From Ceriagrion tenellum (taxonomy: Eukaryota; Arthropoda; Insecta; Odonata; Coenagrionidae): a DNA stretch of 64,000 nt. The position numbers and the translations under genes are program-made. Numbering within the stretch: the first letter of the stretch is position 1; every line of letters starts with the position of its first letter. Positions 11,801 through 22,170 of this stretch are shown in pieces. The notes below the pieces were generated by a model. That model made no database searches. It was not told the origin of the DNA and was given only the letters and a program-made list of their open reading frames with translations. The stretch covers positions 57,124,964-57,188,963 of the forward strand of contig OY720637.1 of NCBI GenBank assembly GCA_963169105.1, read 5' to 3'.

Positions 11801-12973
11801 AATTTTCTGAAAGTAACCGGGGACAGCCATATTCATATGATAGGTGGAAATATTTGGTGTGAGCGATGTTTTCCTCATTTTACTTCGGTGTTTTCATTAA
11901 TTTTAAAGGGATGACCAGCTTTGTAAAATTTCGACAATCAATTTTTTCAACTCCTTGATGACCCCCGTAGTCCAATATCGTTTCTCATCGCTGTTCATCC
12001 TTGCAAGCCCTTACTTCCACTTTTAAATTAGGCCTAATCATAGAAGCAGCTAGAGGGTGAAAAATCCGCGATAAAACTTTCCATAGAGAGGTACCCTTTG
12101 TGATTGAACATACTTACATGATAATCGGAAGTTAATTCCGATAATATTGAAACTTTCGCAGTCTATGTGGTAAAAGACGGTTTAAGACGTCTATTATTAT
12201 TATGTGGGTGCTAATTGTTTCCCATGGTTCTCAAATTGACAAACTGAACTCGAAAAAACTTTTTCAAGTCCAATTTAGTCATTGTCCCTCTTAGCAAAAT
12301 ATTGCCCGAGTATCCAATTAAACTATATTTTTCCGTCCAGTTCGTCTCGCTTCGGAGGGAATGGAACCAACTAATCACCCGAGTAACTTCTGTCATTGGC
12401 AGGATAACGTTTCGCCCTTCGTCCGGTCGACCCAAATACCCAGAGGCGGCGGCGCCGCCTCGGCTGGCAAAACGTCGTTCGTCACGAAGGCCATGCGGGG
12501 GCGTTGCGCTCGGCTAAATCTTTCAACCCCCTTTTCCCCCCCAATCTCTCCGAATAAGTGGAGCGGCGATGGCAAATGCCGCGGTGGTGGTCCCCGTTCC
12601 AGGGGCGTTAACAGAGTAATTAAGCGAGGACGAGTTTTGAGAACAAACACTGAGCAATCAGAGAAATGAAAGGGGGGGGGGGTTGGGGGCACTGCCGAGG
12701 AGAGAAAGATTGGGGTCGGGGCGATTTGCCCGGATGGGCCGCAGGGAACGGAGGGGAGAATCTTGGGAAGGCAGGGCTGGAATATCAAGAGGGAGAAGAA
12801 GGGGAGAAAACAGCAAGGGAAGAAAGATAGAGAGATAATCGTCTTAATTTCTTGGGGAGAGAGTGAGGCAAGTATTATACAAGACCAACTACCAAAGACA
12901 CACAAACAATTTGGTATGCAGTCGCGCGCACGTGTCAATTTTTCGCAGTGTTTTAAGTCTAAGAAGTCAGTCA
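11801..12973. other. No gene recognised; GC/purine-rich patch at 12400-12830
   Basis: AT-rich to about 12390, then a GC-richer stretch with CGGCGGCGCCGCC near 12450, a long G run with quadruplex potential at 12671-12690, and purine-rich DNA to 12830. Long open frames on both strands overlap each other and show no domain. Confidence 0.4.
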
Positions 12974-13180
12974 TTTTGCTCAAAAATGTGATAGAGGGAA
13001 GGGTGTTGGGCAAGCAGGGAAGAGGAAGAAAGAGAATAGGTTTCATGGACGGGATGAAGAAGGGTCTTACAGAGGCGAAAAAGGATATACTGGAGGGGAA
13101 TGTGCCCCAGAATGTGTAGATGACTGTGAGGAGATTCTCTGAAATTCAGCAAAACCTACCTTTTCCGGTGGAAAACTTTT
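12974..13180 (+). mobile_element. LINE-A copy A3, RT C-terminus and 3' tail
   Basis: The frame reads LLKNVIEGRVLGKQGRGRKR, then IGFMDGMKKG, with a stop at 13117-13119. The family 3' tail (GGAGATTCTCTGAAATTCAG, then AAACCTACCTTTTCCGGTGG) follows and ends near 13180. The 5' truncation is at LLKNV, about 150 codons later in the RT than copy A12. Confidence 0.85.
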
Positions 13181-13324
13181 GAAAAAGTCATTCCTTATAG
13201 AGAGACCATTTCAATTCATCCTCCGCGACTGTGGGTTGGGAAGCACGACAGCGACACTTTTGCTTCAATCTAGACTAACGCCAGCCGCAAGTGTTTTAGA
13301 GCGACGCAGAGAATATTATGATGA

Positions 13325-13572
13325 CGCCTCACTATATCTCTAGGTCTGACAGAAGCGATAAAATAAGAGAGATACATTGCCGAACAGATAGGTGCAAAAA
13401 CTCGTTCTTTCCGCGCACAATTAGCGACCACAATAAAAACTGAACTCCACTAAATTCACTCCCATAGTACATGTCACCATTTCACCTCCCAAAACCATAC
13501 ATTTTTACGTGGCTGGTGTCCTATCGCCCCCTGCCACGCGCCCATGCAGTGACTCTCAGGGTAGTGTATACA
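13325..13572 (+). mobile_element. LINE-B copy B1, RT C-terminus and conserved 3' block
   Basis: The frame just before a TGA at 13441 reads DKIREIHCRTDRCKN, then SFFPRTISDHNKN. C-R-T-D-R followed by SFFPRTI is a common C-terminus of CR1/Jockey-like LINE proteins. The 3' tail carries a block at about 13510-13570 (CCCCCTGCCACGCGCCCATG, then CTCTCAGGGTAGTG) that recurs in B2, B3 and B4. It is about 80% alike to B3 along its length. Confidence 0.85.
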
Positions 13573-14029
13573 TGTTGACTGGAAACGAGAATATCTGGAT
13601 CGCATAAAGCTCCGCCGCTATCTGTCTTCCCACAGTTGTGTAGGTGGTGGAAATACCTAAAAAAAAACAAAGAAAATCGGAAGATCCGGGCTTGGACCCC
13701 CGAATAGTGTAATAATTTATTTTGTTAATTTTTATTTTGTGTTTTTGTTAATTTGCGAACTCCACTCGTTTGATGTACACCACGTGAGTTATTTGCTTCA
13801 CCGCAGAATTTCATACATTGCAATGAAAGTTATGTAAATTAATTCCCCTCCTCAGTAAAACCCCTCCTTCCTCTTCTTCTTGCTATCTCTTCTTCATACG
13901 TTCTCTCGATTCCGGCATTTTATTGTGAATCAAAGCTATCGCTGTGCAGCGCGTGAATATTTATAGGTAAACTCTGCAGGTGATCCCAAGACGGCCGGCG
14001 AGACTTATAGTAACAGTATATTGCATTTC
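13573..14029. other. No gene recognised
   Basis: Mixed-composition DNA between two LINE-B copies. No open frame or repeat of note. Confidence 0.4.
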
Positions 14030-14462
14030 TACGTGATCTACATCTACGTGATACCCTGCGAGCCACCACGAGGGTGTGTGGCAGGGGGTGAAGATCACCA
14101 AACATGCACTATTGACATGCAACGAGGATATTTAATGGAGACATGCTAGATAATATGGTCACATGCAGCTAGATGGTTAGTATCTACATAATATGAAATG
14201 GATTATTGGTTGTTATTACATGCATCATGCACTACAGACTACTCTAACTATATTTCACCTACCTATCCCTTTGCTACGCTGCCTATTGTTCTCTCTTATA
14301 GTACGAGGGAAAAATGACATTTTAACTCTATCGGTACGACAATCTATCTCCCTAATCTTGTTAATATGATCAAACCTAGCATAATACGCAGGGGATCTCA
14401 ATATATATCTAACGTCATCTGTGAACAAAACGGTTTCGAATTTATTTAATGCTGGACGCTCA
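14030..14462 (-). mobile_element. LINE-B copy B2, longest RT tail of the family here
   Basis: On the minus strand a frame ending at a stop at 14255 reads NERPALNKFETVLFTDDVRY, then KIREIDCRTDRVKMSFFPRT. It is uninterrupted for at least 66 codons. The 3' block CCCCCTGCCACACACCCTCG, then GGTGGCTCGCAGGGTATC lies at 14046-14085 and ends in GTAGATGTAGATC, a short ATGTAG-type tail. This block resembles the Pln domain described in insect SINEs, recalled and not checked. Confidence 0.85.
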
Positions 14463-14861
14463 TTGCAGGCGGAGTGTTGGCACATTTCCAAGCGCAGAAA
14501 TTAGTCTGAAGTAAGGATGATGGGCATAATTTTTTTGGGCGTGAAACAGAGAGAATTAGTCTCCTCTTCTGCCCTGGAATTGAATTCGGAGTTGGGGAAC
14601 AAAGACGCACTAGCCGTACATAGTTGAGCACAGATTTTGTAGAATTGTGAATGATATAAAAAAAGTTCCATGCAGGTTAATGGAATACAGTAAGAAGAAA
14701 CCATTCAAAAGTGAGGAACGAGGTCGATGTTCGCATTTTGCGGAAAGAAACCTCCTCGATCTATCGACTTCCTTTGCGGATGAAAGATATCTTATCCTAC
14801 AATTGTCATAAAACAGTCGGCTGAAAGAAATACGACCCCACACGTGGAGGAATTTATGGAA
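14463..14861. other. No gene recognised
   Basis: Short minus-strand open frames overlap here in several registers with no recognisable motif. Confidence 0.4.
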
Positions 14862-15140
14862 TTTAAACGTGGTTTATTTCTTTTTGTTAATATATTAAGT
14901 AATTCATGCCTAGTATTGGATATTTTAGTGTGGCATCGTCCTTCCTGATCACTGTTTTTGGAGGAAATATTGCCATTTAAAAAAAGCTATTTTCATTCAA
15001 GTCTAATCAACTCAGCTTTTCAGCCCCTCCAGAGTCAACGTCTCATTTTATTGTTAAACTTTAGCGTTTATTTAAGCTTTATTCAGCCGCACAAAGTATA
15101 AGTTTTCACTTTTCATATAGGCATGTAAATTTTGCGACCT
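14862..15140. repeat. Unclassified dispersed repeat R, copy 2
   Basis: It aligns with 11510-11800 in the same orientation, with small insertions. The phrase AAAGTATAAGTTTTCA occurs near 15097 and again near 15160, a local duplication just past the alignment end. No coding signal. Confidence 0.7.
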
Positions 15141-15666
15141 GCGAAATCTTGTACGTAAGCAAAGTATAAGTTTTCATGCGTCTTGGGGTGAAGCTAAGGA
15201 TCACGCTGGTGGATAAATTATCTTGCGCGCTTGTGCTACCAAAATATTTGTATAAAGATGTGCTTAAGGGTAAGGAAAGAGGAGAGACGGGGGAGCTTTA
15301 GGATTTAAGGAATGGGTAGGGGCAGAGATTGAATGTAATTCAGTGTGGAAGGCAAGTGGTGAGGGTTTAAAGGAATCGACCCACAAATAGAGAGGAGGGA
15401 GGAGATGATGAAAAGGGGATTCCGTGGGAAGGAGGTGGAGAGAGGCCGGGGACAGAAATGGGAAAGAGAACTGAGGAAATGAGATGGTCTCTCCTCGACT
15501 CCAGCCGAGGTGGATGGTCGAGAGGACGGGGCCAGAGGAGAGGCTAGATATGAAGTGGGTTGAAAATAACGTGGGGAGTCCTCCTGCGTCAACAGTGAAT
15601 CTAGAGTCTTTCACGGACGATAATTAAATTATCGGTGTCAGTTTCTCCGTCATAATAATTCTTTAA
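15141..15666. other. Purine-rich tract, no gene
   Basis: Bases about 15270-15560 are G/A-rich on the plus strand, which creates serine- and proline-rich minus-strand open frames. I see no domain or splice evidence. Confidence 0.4.
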
Positions 15667-16112
15667 GTATTCTACCGGTAAAGGTATGTTTTGTTGATTG
15701 TCAGAGAATCTCCTCCCGGTTTTCTACACTTTAAGGGGCCTATCTCGCTGTAGCATATACTTTTTCGCCTTAGCATACGATCTACCCTTCTGCATATTGT
15801 CCATGAAACCTATTCTCTTTCTTCCATTTCCCCGCTTGCCCAACATCCTTCCCTCTTATCACATTCTTGAACAACTCCTCGCCCCTTATTACATCATCCA
15901 GCCACCTACTCTGCCGATCTCGAATTTCATTAAGAAGTTTCATTTCCTCGCCCACCATCTCAAGCACTTCCTCGTTAGTCTTCCTCTCCGTCCACCTCAG
16001 CTTCTCCATCCTTCTCCACACCCACATCTCAAATGCCTGCAGCCTATTCTCGTCCTCCTTTGTGAGGGCCCAAGTTTCTGCCCAAACAACGCTGCGCTCC
16101 GTATCAAGCTCT
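15667..16112 (-). mobile_element. LINE-A copy A4, RT C-terminus and 3' tail
   Basis: On the minus strand the frame reads MWVWRRMEKLRWTERKTNEE, then VLEMVGEEMKLLNEI, then RQSRWLDDVIRGEELFKN, and continues to the FHGQ region near 15800. The family 3' end is at 15667 (GTATTCTACCGG on the plus strand). Homology with copy A12 continues upstream to about 16112, through a decayed TWTLRKEDENRLQ block, and then stops abruptly. Only a few substitutions separate it from A5 and A12, so it is among the younger copies. Confidence 0.9.
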
Positions 16113-17021
16113 CTCCGTCCTTAGGATCCACTAATTTTGAAATCTTGGCCTTGACATGGCCAATGTTCAGCGTGGCTACCAGCCAGCCGTACTACGTAGC
16201 CAGATCACACCGGTGAAAGATTTTTTATTGGTTAATTTACATTTTTGATGCAGTAAGGACGGAAGAGATCTCGCTTATTTTAAAGTATGCCCAAATGTTG
16301 ATTTGGCATTACTCTCAGGTGAAAATGTTTTTTTGGGAACACCAATTCCGAACCCGACTTCCTGAATTTCCGATAAATTAAATTTTTATGTTGCTACCAA
16401 ATTGAAATTTATTTAAGTTACTAGGATGTGTCCCATTATTATTTTTTTAAATCTTCAGTTCTCTTTAATATAATGCTACGCTTAAAACAACTGCCCCAAA
16501 TTCCATACCACAATTCCGAAATGAACATTCTGATCGTAATTTCAAGATATCTTTAGATTATGATGTTTCACAACCCCGCAATACCCTGTAGCCACTGATA
16601 CAGCCGCAAATAAGGAATTGGAGAGTAGGCACTGCTTAAGGATGAGTGTGGTGGCCAGCGATGATCACATTTGGTGTTGTAGGGGATTGTTTGGCGTGCA
16701 TCGAGGAAAAAACGCCAGCGAGGTAAGAAACCAACCCCTGTCCTTCAGGGAAAGTCACCTTTTCTAGGCAATTATTCTGCAACTTCGTCAACGGCATTTA
16801 TACTAGGAAGCCGGGTGTGTAATTCATTGAGGCTACGAGGCGGAATCTTCCCTGGAGACCAAAGCGAAAACGCCGTCATTCAAGCGCGTCCAATTAATCT
16901 TTGGTGTCGTGAACATGTGCAAAAATGAACTTGCGGAACTTCCATTTACGTCAGTCGTCCCTGGTCAGTAAGAATGTTACATAGTATTGCATCACGATAA
17001 CGGCGTCCTTGTTGTACCCTC
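16113..17021. other. No gene recognised
   Basis: AT-rich DNA. A 20-base phrase near 16781-16805 (ACTTCGTCAACGGCATTTAT) is nearly repeated at 17439-17458 beyond LINE-A copy A5 and may be a target-site duplication. Confidence 0.35.
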
Positions 17022-17431
17022 AGTAAGGAGGATGAGAATAGGCTGCAGGCATTTGAGATGTGGGTGTGGAGAAGGATGGAGAAGCTGAGGTGGAAGGAGA
17101 TGGAGAAGACTAACGAGGAAGTGCTTGAGATGGTGGGCGAGGAAAGGAAGCATTTGAATGAAATTCGAGATCGGCAGAGTTGGTGGCTGGAGGATGTAAT
17201 AAGGGGCGATAGGTTACTGAAGAGTGTAATAGAGGGAAGGATGTTGGGCGAGCGCGGAATAGGAAGAAAGAGAATAGGTTTCATGGACAGGATGGAAGTA
17301 CGGTAGATCGTATGCTGAGGCGAAATAGGATATAATAGAGCGAGATAGGCCCATGAAAGCGTAGAAAACCAGGAGAAGATTCTCTGACATTCAACAAAAC
17401 CTACCTTCTCCGGTAGAATACTAAAAAAAAA
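17022..17431 (+). mobile_element. LINE-A copy A5, RT C-terminus and 3' tail
   Basis: The frame reads KEDENRLQAFEMWVWRRMEK, LRWKEMEKTNEEVLEMVGEE and RMLGERGIGRKRIGFMDRM, with a stop at 17304-17306. The tail CTACCTTCTCCGGTAGAATA is followed by an A run at 17423-17431, the clearest poly(A) of any copy. Homology starts abruptly at 17022. If the flanking near-repeat is a real target duplication, the inserted DNA began about 215 bp further upstream. Confidence 0.9.
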
Positions 17432-17540
17432 CTTCCTGACTTCGTCAATGGTATTATAAGCGAGATTGTCGTTGAAAGTTGTGTCTGATGATACCATGAT
17501 TTAGGCGCGGCCAGCATGCTGACATGATGAGTATATAAAC

Positions 17541-17779
17541 CAGGGGTGGCCAACCCGCGGCCCGCCTTGAATATTTTTCTTGCCCGCGAGATTCATCAAA
17601 TTTTAATACAATAACTTTAATAGAAAAATAATAACTCATTATGTTTCAATTTTTCACTCCACAAAATGTCTATAGTGGGTCTACATCTAATATGGGGATA
17701 TATAATTTTATATGCGGCCCGGGGGGTTATGATGCATTTCCAAAGGGGCTCGCAAGATCATTTTGGTTGGCCACCCCTG
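17541..17779. mobile_element. hAT-type MITE, 239 bp, with exact ends
   Basis: The terminal inverted repeats are perfect over 15 bp: CAGGGGTGGCCAACC at 17541 and its complement ending at 17779. The element is flanked by a perfect 8-bp target duplication, ATATAAAC, at 17533-17540 and 17780-17787. An 8-bp duplication and CAG-starting ends are diagnostic of hAT. Subterminal GCGGCCCG phrases occur near both ends. The interior is AT-rich and has no transposase, so it is non-autonomous. The exact duplication suggests a fairly recent insertion. Confidence 0.93.
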
Positions 17780-17787
17780 ATATAAAC

Positions 17788-20028
17788 GGAGAAGGTGAAG
17801 GAGAATCGTCTCAATAACTGGTTCTTACATACCGTAACGTAAGCATGGCAAAGGAGTTGTTATCCCCTGTGCCTGCGAGTTTCCCTCGAATTGTTTTCAT
17901 GGGAGCCTCAGAAAAAGTAATCAGGAGAAGTGGCTTATAGAAAATAACTACGTTTTTGACTCCCGTCTCCTCTACCACCATTTTCTCTCCTCTCGGCTGC
18001 ATTCACGACCAAGCACAGTCGGAGTGAGCATTGATCCTCGGCCCCAGGGGCCAGCTTGCGAGGCTAAGAACCACCGCCGTGCCACCAAATCCCTTAGAGA
18101 CCAAGTTCACGGGAGAGAAGCCGCTCCCGAGTATGGGGCGTGATTTGGAGCCGACAATCGATATTTTGAGCGAGGGAAGAGAGGTAGGAGCGATATCGTA
18201 GTGCAGTAACCATTATGCGGAGGTATATGGAATGAGGCCACCTCTGCTAATGAGAAAAATTGCGACGCGTAAGGCTTTTGTCCGACCCTAAATCGTGACA
18301 AGAATTGCATATTTTCATGCATTACCGCATATCGATTTGCTAAGCTTTCCGGAGAATGCAAAGCTTTTATCCCTGAGTAGATAATAAAGTGAGTATTTGT
18401 CAAATATCTGACGTTCGATTTCACTAGCTGTACTCTCTTGGTACAAAATAGATGTAAATGACGGTGGCTGGAATATGACGGAGCCTTGGTAATTGGATAC
18501 TGTACCGTAGTGTATTGGGAGAATAGGGGCGTGGCCGAGAAAAAAAAATGCATGAAATTTCACAATTTCACCGTAGGTATCAAGTTGAATAGAGAACGGA
18601 TGACGGAGCAATATTTGTCATTTCCAGTGCATTTACTGTCGCAATATTCTTTATCCATCCTACTCCGTTCTCCTTTCTCTGCTATGATAACTTTATACCT
18701 TTTAGATAATAATAAGAATCTTGAATGTCTGGTCGTTTATATATTTAACTCACAGCCAACGTTTTGTCAAATATATTGGCATCTGCAGGGCTTTGCTACT
18801 CAAAACGAAGAGACATACAGCCAGTTAATTATACAAATATTAGTAAAAAATTGGAGGAATCGAAAGTTTCCCTACCATTGAGCTTAATATGGAACAACAA
18901 CAAAGTAAATAAAAACTCCAAGCAGTAATGAAATATGTAAACAACCAACATTTAATTAACATAAATCATTCAAAACTTTTGAAAAAATATAAATAGATAA
19001 AGATAAAATTAATAATTCACAACTTTCGTCGTTCATATTTTTTATTCCTGCTGTCAAAATAACCCTCATCCTTCCTTCTTTGAATATGGCTACGTTTTCC
19101 TTCCTTGTGTGGTCTTCAGCATCCACTCAACTATCTATAATCCTTTGATTGACTCTTAATACCTTTTCCTGAGCCTCTTGAAAATTATGTGCTTTTCAAT
19201 TTTCAACAATATTCTTCTCTTGTAAGTCTTCCGCAGTAAATTATCATCCTTCCATTATTTTTCAATCTATACAAATGTTCTTACGTCAAACGTTTCTTGT
19301 TTCTTTGGAATTAGATAGGATAAAACCAGTTCTTCAAAACCTTGTGGTGTCACATGAAAGCTGACCCCAATCCTCAATGCTGATGATCTCAACTATGTGA
19401 CGTAAAGCGATGTTTTCGTTGATAAGTCGCGAGGTTTTCCCTAAAATGGTGTTATTGGATTCTCATTCGTTGTGGCATTTAATCAAAGACCACCTTTAAA
19501 GATAGTCGACACCGTCCACAAAAACGTTAGGGAAAGGGACGAAGCGTTTGTAAATTCATTCCTATTAAAACCTGATCAGAGATTGCGTGATGGATGTTCG
19601 AAGTCTCCATGTCCTCTGGAGCGTCAGCCACTCCAAGTCAATTCTCCCTTATCAATCATATGGGTAAAAGTTGAAACGATTTTAAAATTAAATCTCATGA
19701 GAAAACGTGGAACCGTCGTTAAAATGTCTTGTTCACGATCCGGTCGGTAACATTGCCGAATTCCCCGTCCGTATCGCTTGATTGAATTGGCACTCGACGC
19801 TGGAAGCGCTGAATGTGCATTTTTTTAATGGACAGCCAGGAAAGGGAGAGGAAAATATGTTTCCGAGCGAAGGATCATTCATATTGAGCAGCGATTTTGG
19901 TTCGGCGTAGTGACATGACGATATGTGTTCAGTTTATCTATATTTTTTCATTAAAAACTGGTTGGTGCTGGCAATGATTTCAACCACTATCGTCGATTCG
20001 GATGCAATGTCAATACTGCCAATTCTAA
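17788..20028. other. No gene recognised
   Basis: Mostly AT-rich. Open frames of 60-150 codons at 18107-18881 overlap on both strands and look like chance. No further repeats could be matched within the window. Confidence 0.4.
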
Positions 20029-20560
20029 CTCATCATCATTGGTTGTTCAACCCTATTGGTTAACTGCCACCCTCCACCCTTCCCTATTAATGCTAGTTCC
20101 CTTAACTCCTGGTATCTCTTCCTGTGTACTCTCCTCTTTATTTGGTCCATGAACTTATTCCTGGGTCATCCACTTGGGACTTTTTCCTTCAATTATGTCC
20201 TCCACAAACTCATAGTGTCTCAGGGTGTGTCCAATCCATCTTGTTCTTCTTTTCTCTATGGTGTTCCATATGGTCCTTTCCTCTTCTACTCTTCTGTACA
20301 CTTCATCATTCCTTATTTCATCCATCCATTTCATCTTCAGCACCCTCTTCAAACGCCAGGTTTCGAAGGCTTCTAGTTTTTCTGGTCAGCTTTTCCAACA
20401 GTACATGCTTCCGATCCATATAGTGCTACGCTCCACACAAAATGTTTTCACATACTTCTCCCTGGTTTGTAGTCCTCTCTTCTTTGAACACAGTAGTTTC
20501 TTTTTTCTCGTGAACGCCTTCTGAGCTTGGGCTATTCTCCGCTTTCTAACTCATACCCTA
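20029..20560 (-). mobile_element. LINE-C copy C1, RT C-terminal region
   Basis: On the minus strand the reading passes an upstream AQKAFTRKKKLLCSKK block, then EAFETWRLKRVLKMKWMDEI, EEERTIWNTIEKRRTRWIGH and TLRHYEFVEDIIEGK. The order AFxxKxxLLxS, FETW, RWIGH, IIEGK is that of insect endonuclease-reverse transcriptase C-termini. Frameshifts occur after EGKS and before EKLEAF. The 3' end is an ATGATGATGAG-type tail at 20029-20040. A second copy is at 33700-34160. Confidence 0.85.
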
Positions 20561-20565
20561 TTTTA

Positions 20566-21010
20566 TATTTAACACGTTAATATGGATTGTTGCGTTATAT
20601 GGGGCAGAGACGTGAACTTACAAAAAAAGATGACAAGAATAGGAATCTGGCATTCGAGGTGTGGATGTGAAGGAGGATCGGAGAAGATGCGGTGGACGGA
20701 AAAAAGGACAAATGAGGAAAAGTTTGGTATGGTTGGTGAAGGAAGTACATTTGAAGAAGGAACGGGATTGGGGGAGGTAAAATAGGTGGCTGGAAGAGAT
20801 TACAAAGGGCGAAAGATTACTTTAGAATGTGATAGAGGGAGGAATGTTGGGCAACCGGAGAAGGGGAGGAAGAGTTAATGGTTTTATGGACAGGAAGAAG
20901 GATACAACATACGAGGAAAGAAATGTTACACCTAGGTTGGGCCCTGCTTATGTAAAAATCTCGCAGTTTTTACGGACTGTCTACTGAACCTACCTTCCAA
21001 CTTCACCCGT
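20566..21010 (+). mobile_element. LINE-A-like copy A6, diverged, with upstream RT sequence
   Basis: The start reads LIWIVALYGAET, the block that precedes TWTLRKED in this family. Frame-shifted remnants of the WRRMEK, WTEKRTNEE and VIEGGMLGNRRRGRK regions then run to about 20890. Its 3' tail (GGGCCCTGCTTATGTAAAAA, then GAACCTACCTTCCAAC) is related to but distinct from the A consensus, so it may be a sister subfamily. It abuts copy C1 head to head within about 6 bases. Confidence 0.75.
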
Positions 21011-21388
21011 GAAATTTACATGCATCTATTATTTGTACTTTTTTCATTTTTTTAATCTTTGTGTTTATAGAATGAAATTATGGAACTGATTTTGAAGTAA
21101 AAATTATTGGGTTATCTCATTCGGGGTGCTATGAATTTATGGGAACAAGGAAGGAAATATGATAGCTAGATTAAGCCCTGCATTTGTAAAAACATAAATG
21201 ATTTTACTGAATTTCTATTGAACGTACCAAAACCGGTGGGATACCATAATGAATTAATTAATACATCTAAGTTTTACCACAATTATTTTATTTTTTCAAT
21301 TTTTATATCGTTGTGTTTATGGAAAGAAAGTATTGAACTGATGATGAAGTAATAATTATTGCGTTGTATAATGTGGTGCGTAATGGAT
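20911..21388 (+). repeat. Tandemly duplicated LINE 3' tail, period about 234-252 bp
   Basis: The 3' untranslated tail of copy A6 is repeated directly downstream. GCCCTGC at 20941 recurs at 21175, GTGTTTAT at 21061 recurs at 21313, and ATTATTG near 21106 recurs near 21354. The two units are clearly diverged. The second has no RT sequence of its own. Confidence 0.7.
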
Positions 21389-21924
21389 GTTATCATCAAA
21401 ATATATTGTGGATGCGGGCGATCTTGGCGAATAAATAGTTTTAGGCTCAGTTTTGGAAAACCTTTGATGCAAGTAAAACAAATTGAAATATACGTTCTTA
21501 GATCATTTTACCGACTTGGACAATCTTTCCGCCAATGTACGACAAGGTCATTATAACCCATTGCACTTCAGAATGTACATCGTGCTCTCTGAGTTAGCGA
21601 TCCGTGGCCCTTTTATCCTTTAATGCCATGAGTTGATGTCGATAGTGGCTGTCACGTACGTGTAATATCTTCCTTATCTCCTTATCTGCTCCGTTATCTG
21701 GATGACCGCGGTTAATCATAGCTTTACCCCATGCTCGGCGAGAACTTCGTGTTACACATTGAGGTAGATGGAGAGGGCGATTGCTATAGTGGCCCATGGA
21801 AGAAGCTGTAACGTGGGCGTAGCCTGTCATTTTTCGCCATCTTTGTTAACCCCGATTTTCCTCTAGCGCTCACGGGCTGGCTCTCTAATTATGCAATTTT
21901 ACGATGTTTTTCGTCGATAAAATG
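21389..21924. other. No gene recognised
   Basis: Short open frames only. No repeat matches within the window. Confidence 0.4.
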
Positions 21925-22170
21925 AGAGAGCCTCCCTATATCTCTAGGTCTGACATGTAAAATAAGGGAGATACATTGCCGAATAGATAGGTACAAAAAC
22001 TCGTTCTTTCCGACCACAATAAAAACTGAGTTCCACTAAATACACTCCCATAATACACGTCACCACTTAACCTCCCCAAATCTTACATCTTTACACGGCT
22101 GGTGTCCTAACACCCTCTGCCACACGCCCATGCAGGGGCTCGCAGGGTAGTTCAAAGATGTAGATAACTT
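21925..22170 (+). mobile_element. LINE-B copy B3, frame-broken
   Basis: It aligns with B1 from CCTCCCTATATCTCTAGG through AAAACTCGTTCTTTCC and the 3' block CCCTCTGCCACACGCCCATG, then CTCGCAGGGTAG. A deletion after the serine-phenylalanine codons removes the PRTI part, and small indels break the frame. The end has the AGATGTAGATAAC tail expected for the family. Confidence 0.85.

Noticed and set aside
12400..12425. GTTTCG phrase as a fifth hammerhead-like locus
   Set aside because: On the minus strand no CUGANGA core or inverted partner was found near it.
12393..13046. 217-codon minus-strand open frame
   Set aside because: It runs antisense to LINE-A copy A3 and through low-complexity GC-rich DNA. 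Its N-terminal MKPILFLPLP phrase recurs at every LINE-A copy read backwards.
15698..16216. 172-codon plus-strand open frame rich in Leu, Pro and Ser
   Set aside because: It is the antisense of LINE-A copy A4. The same antisense protein appears at 46209, 61715 and 16946.
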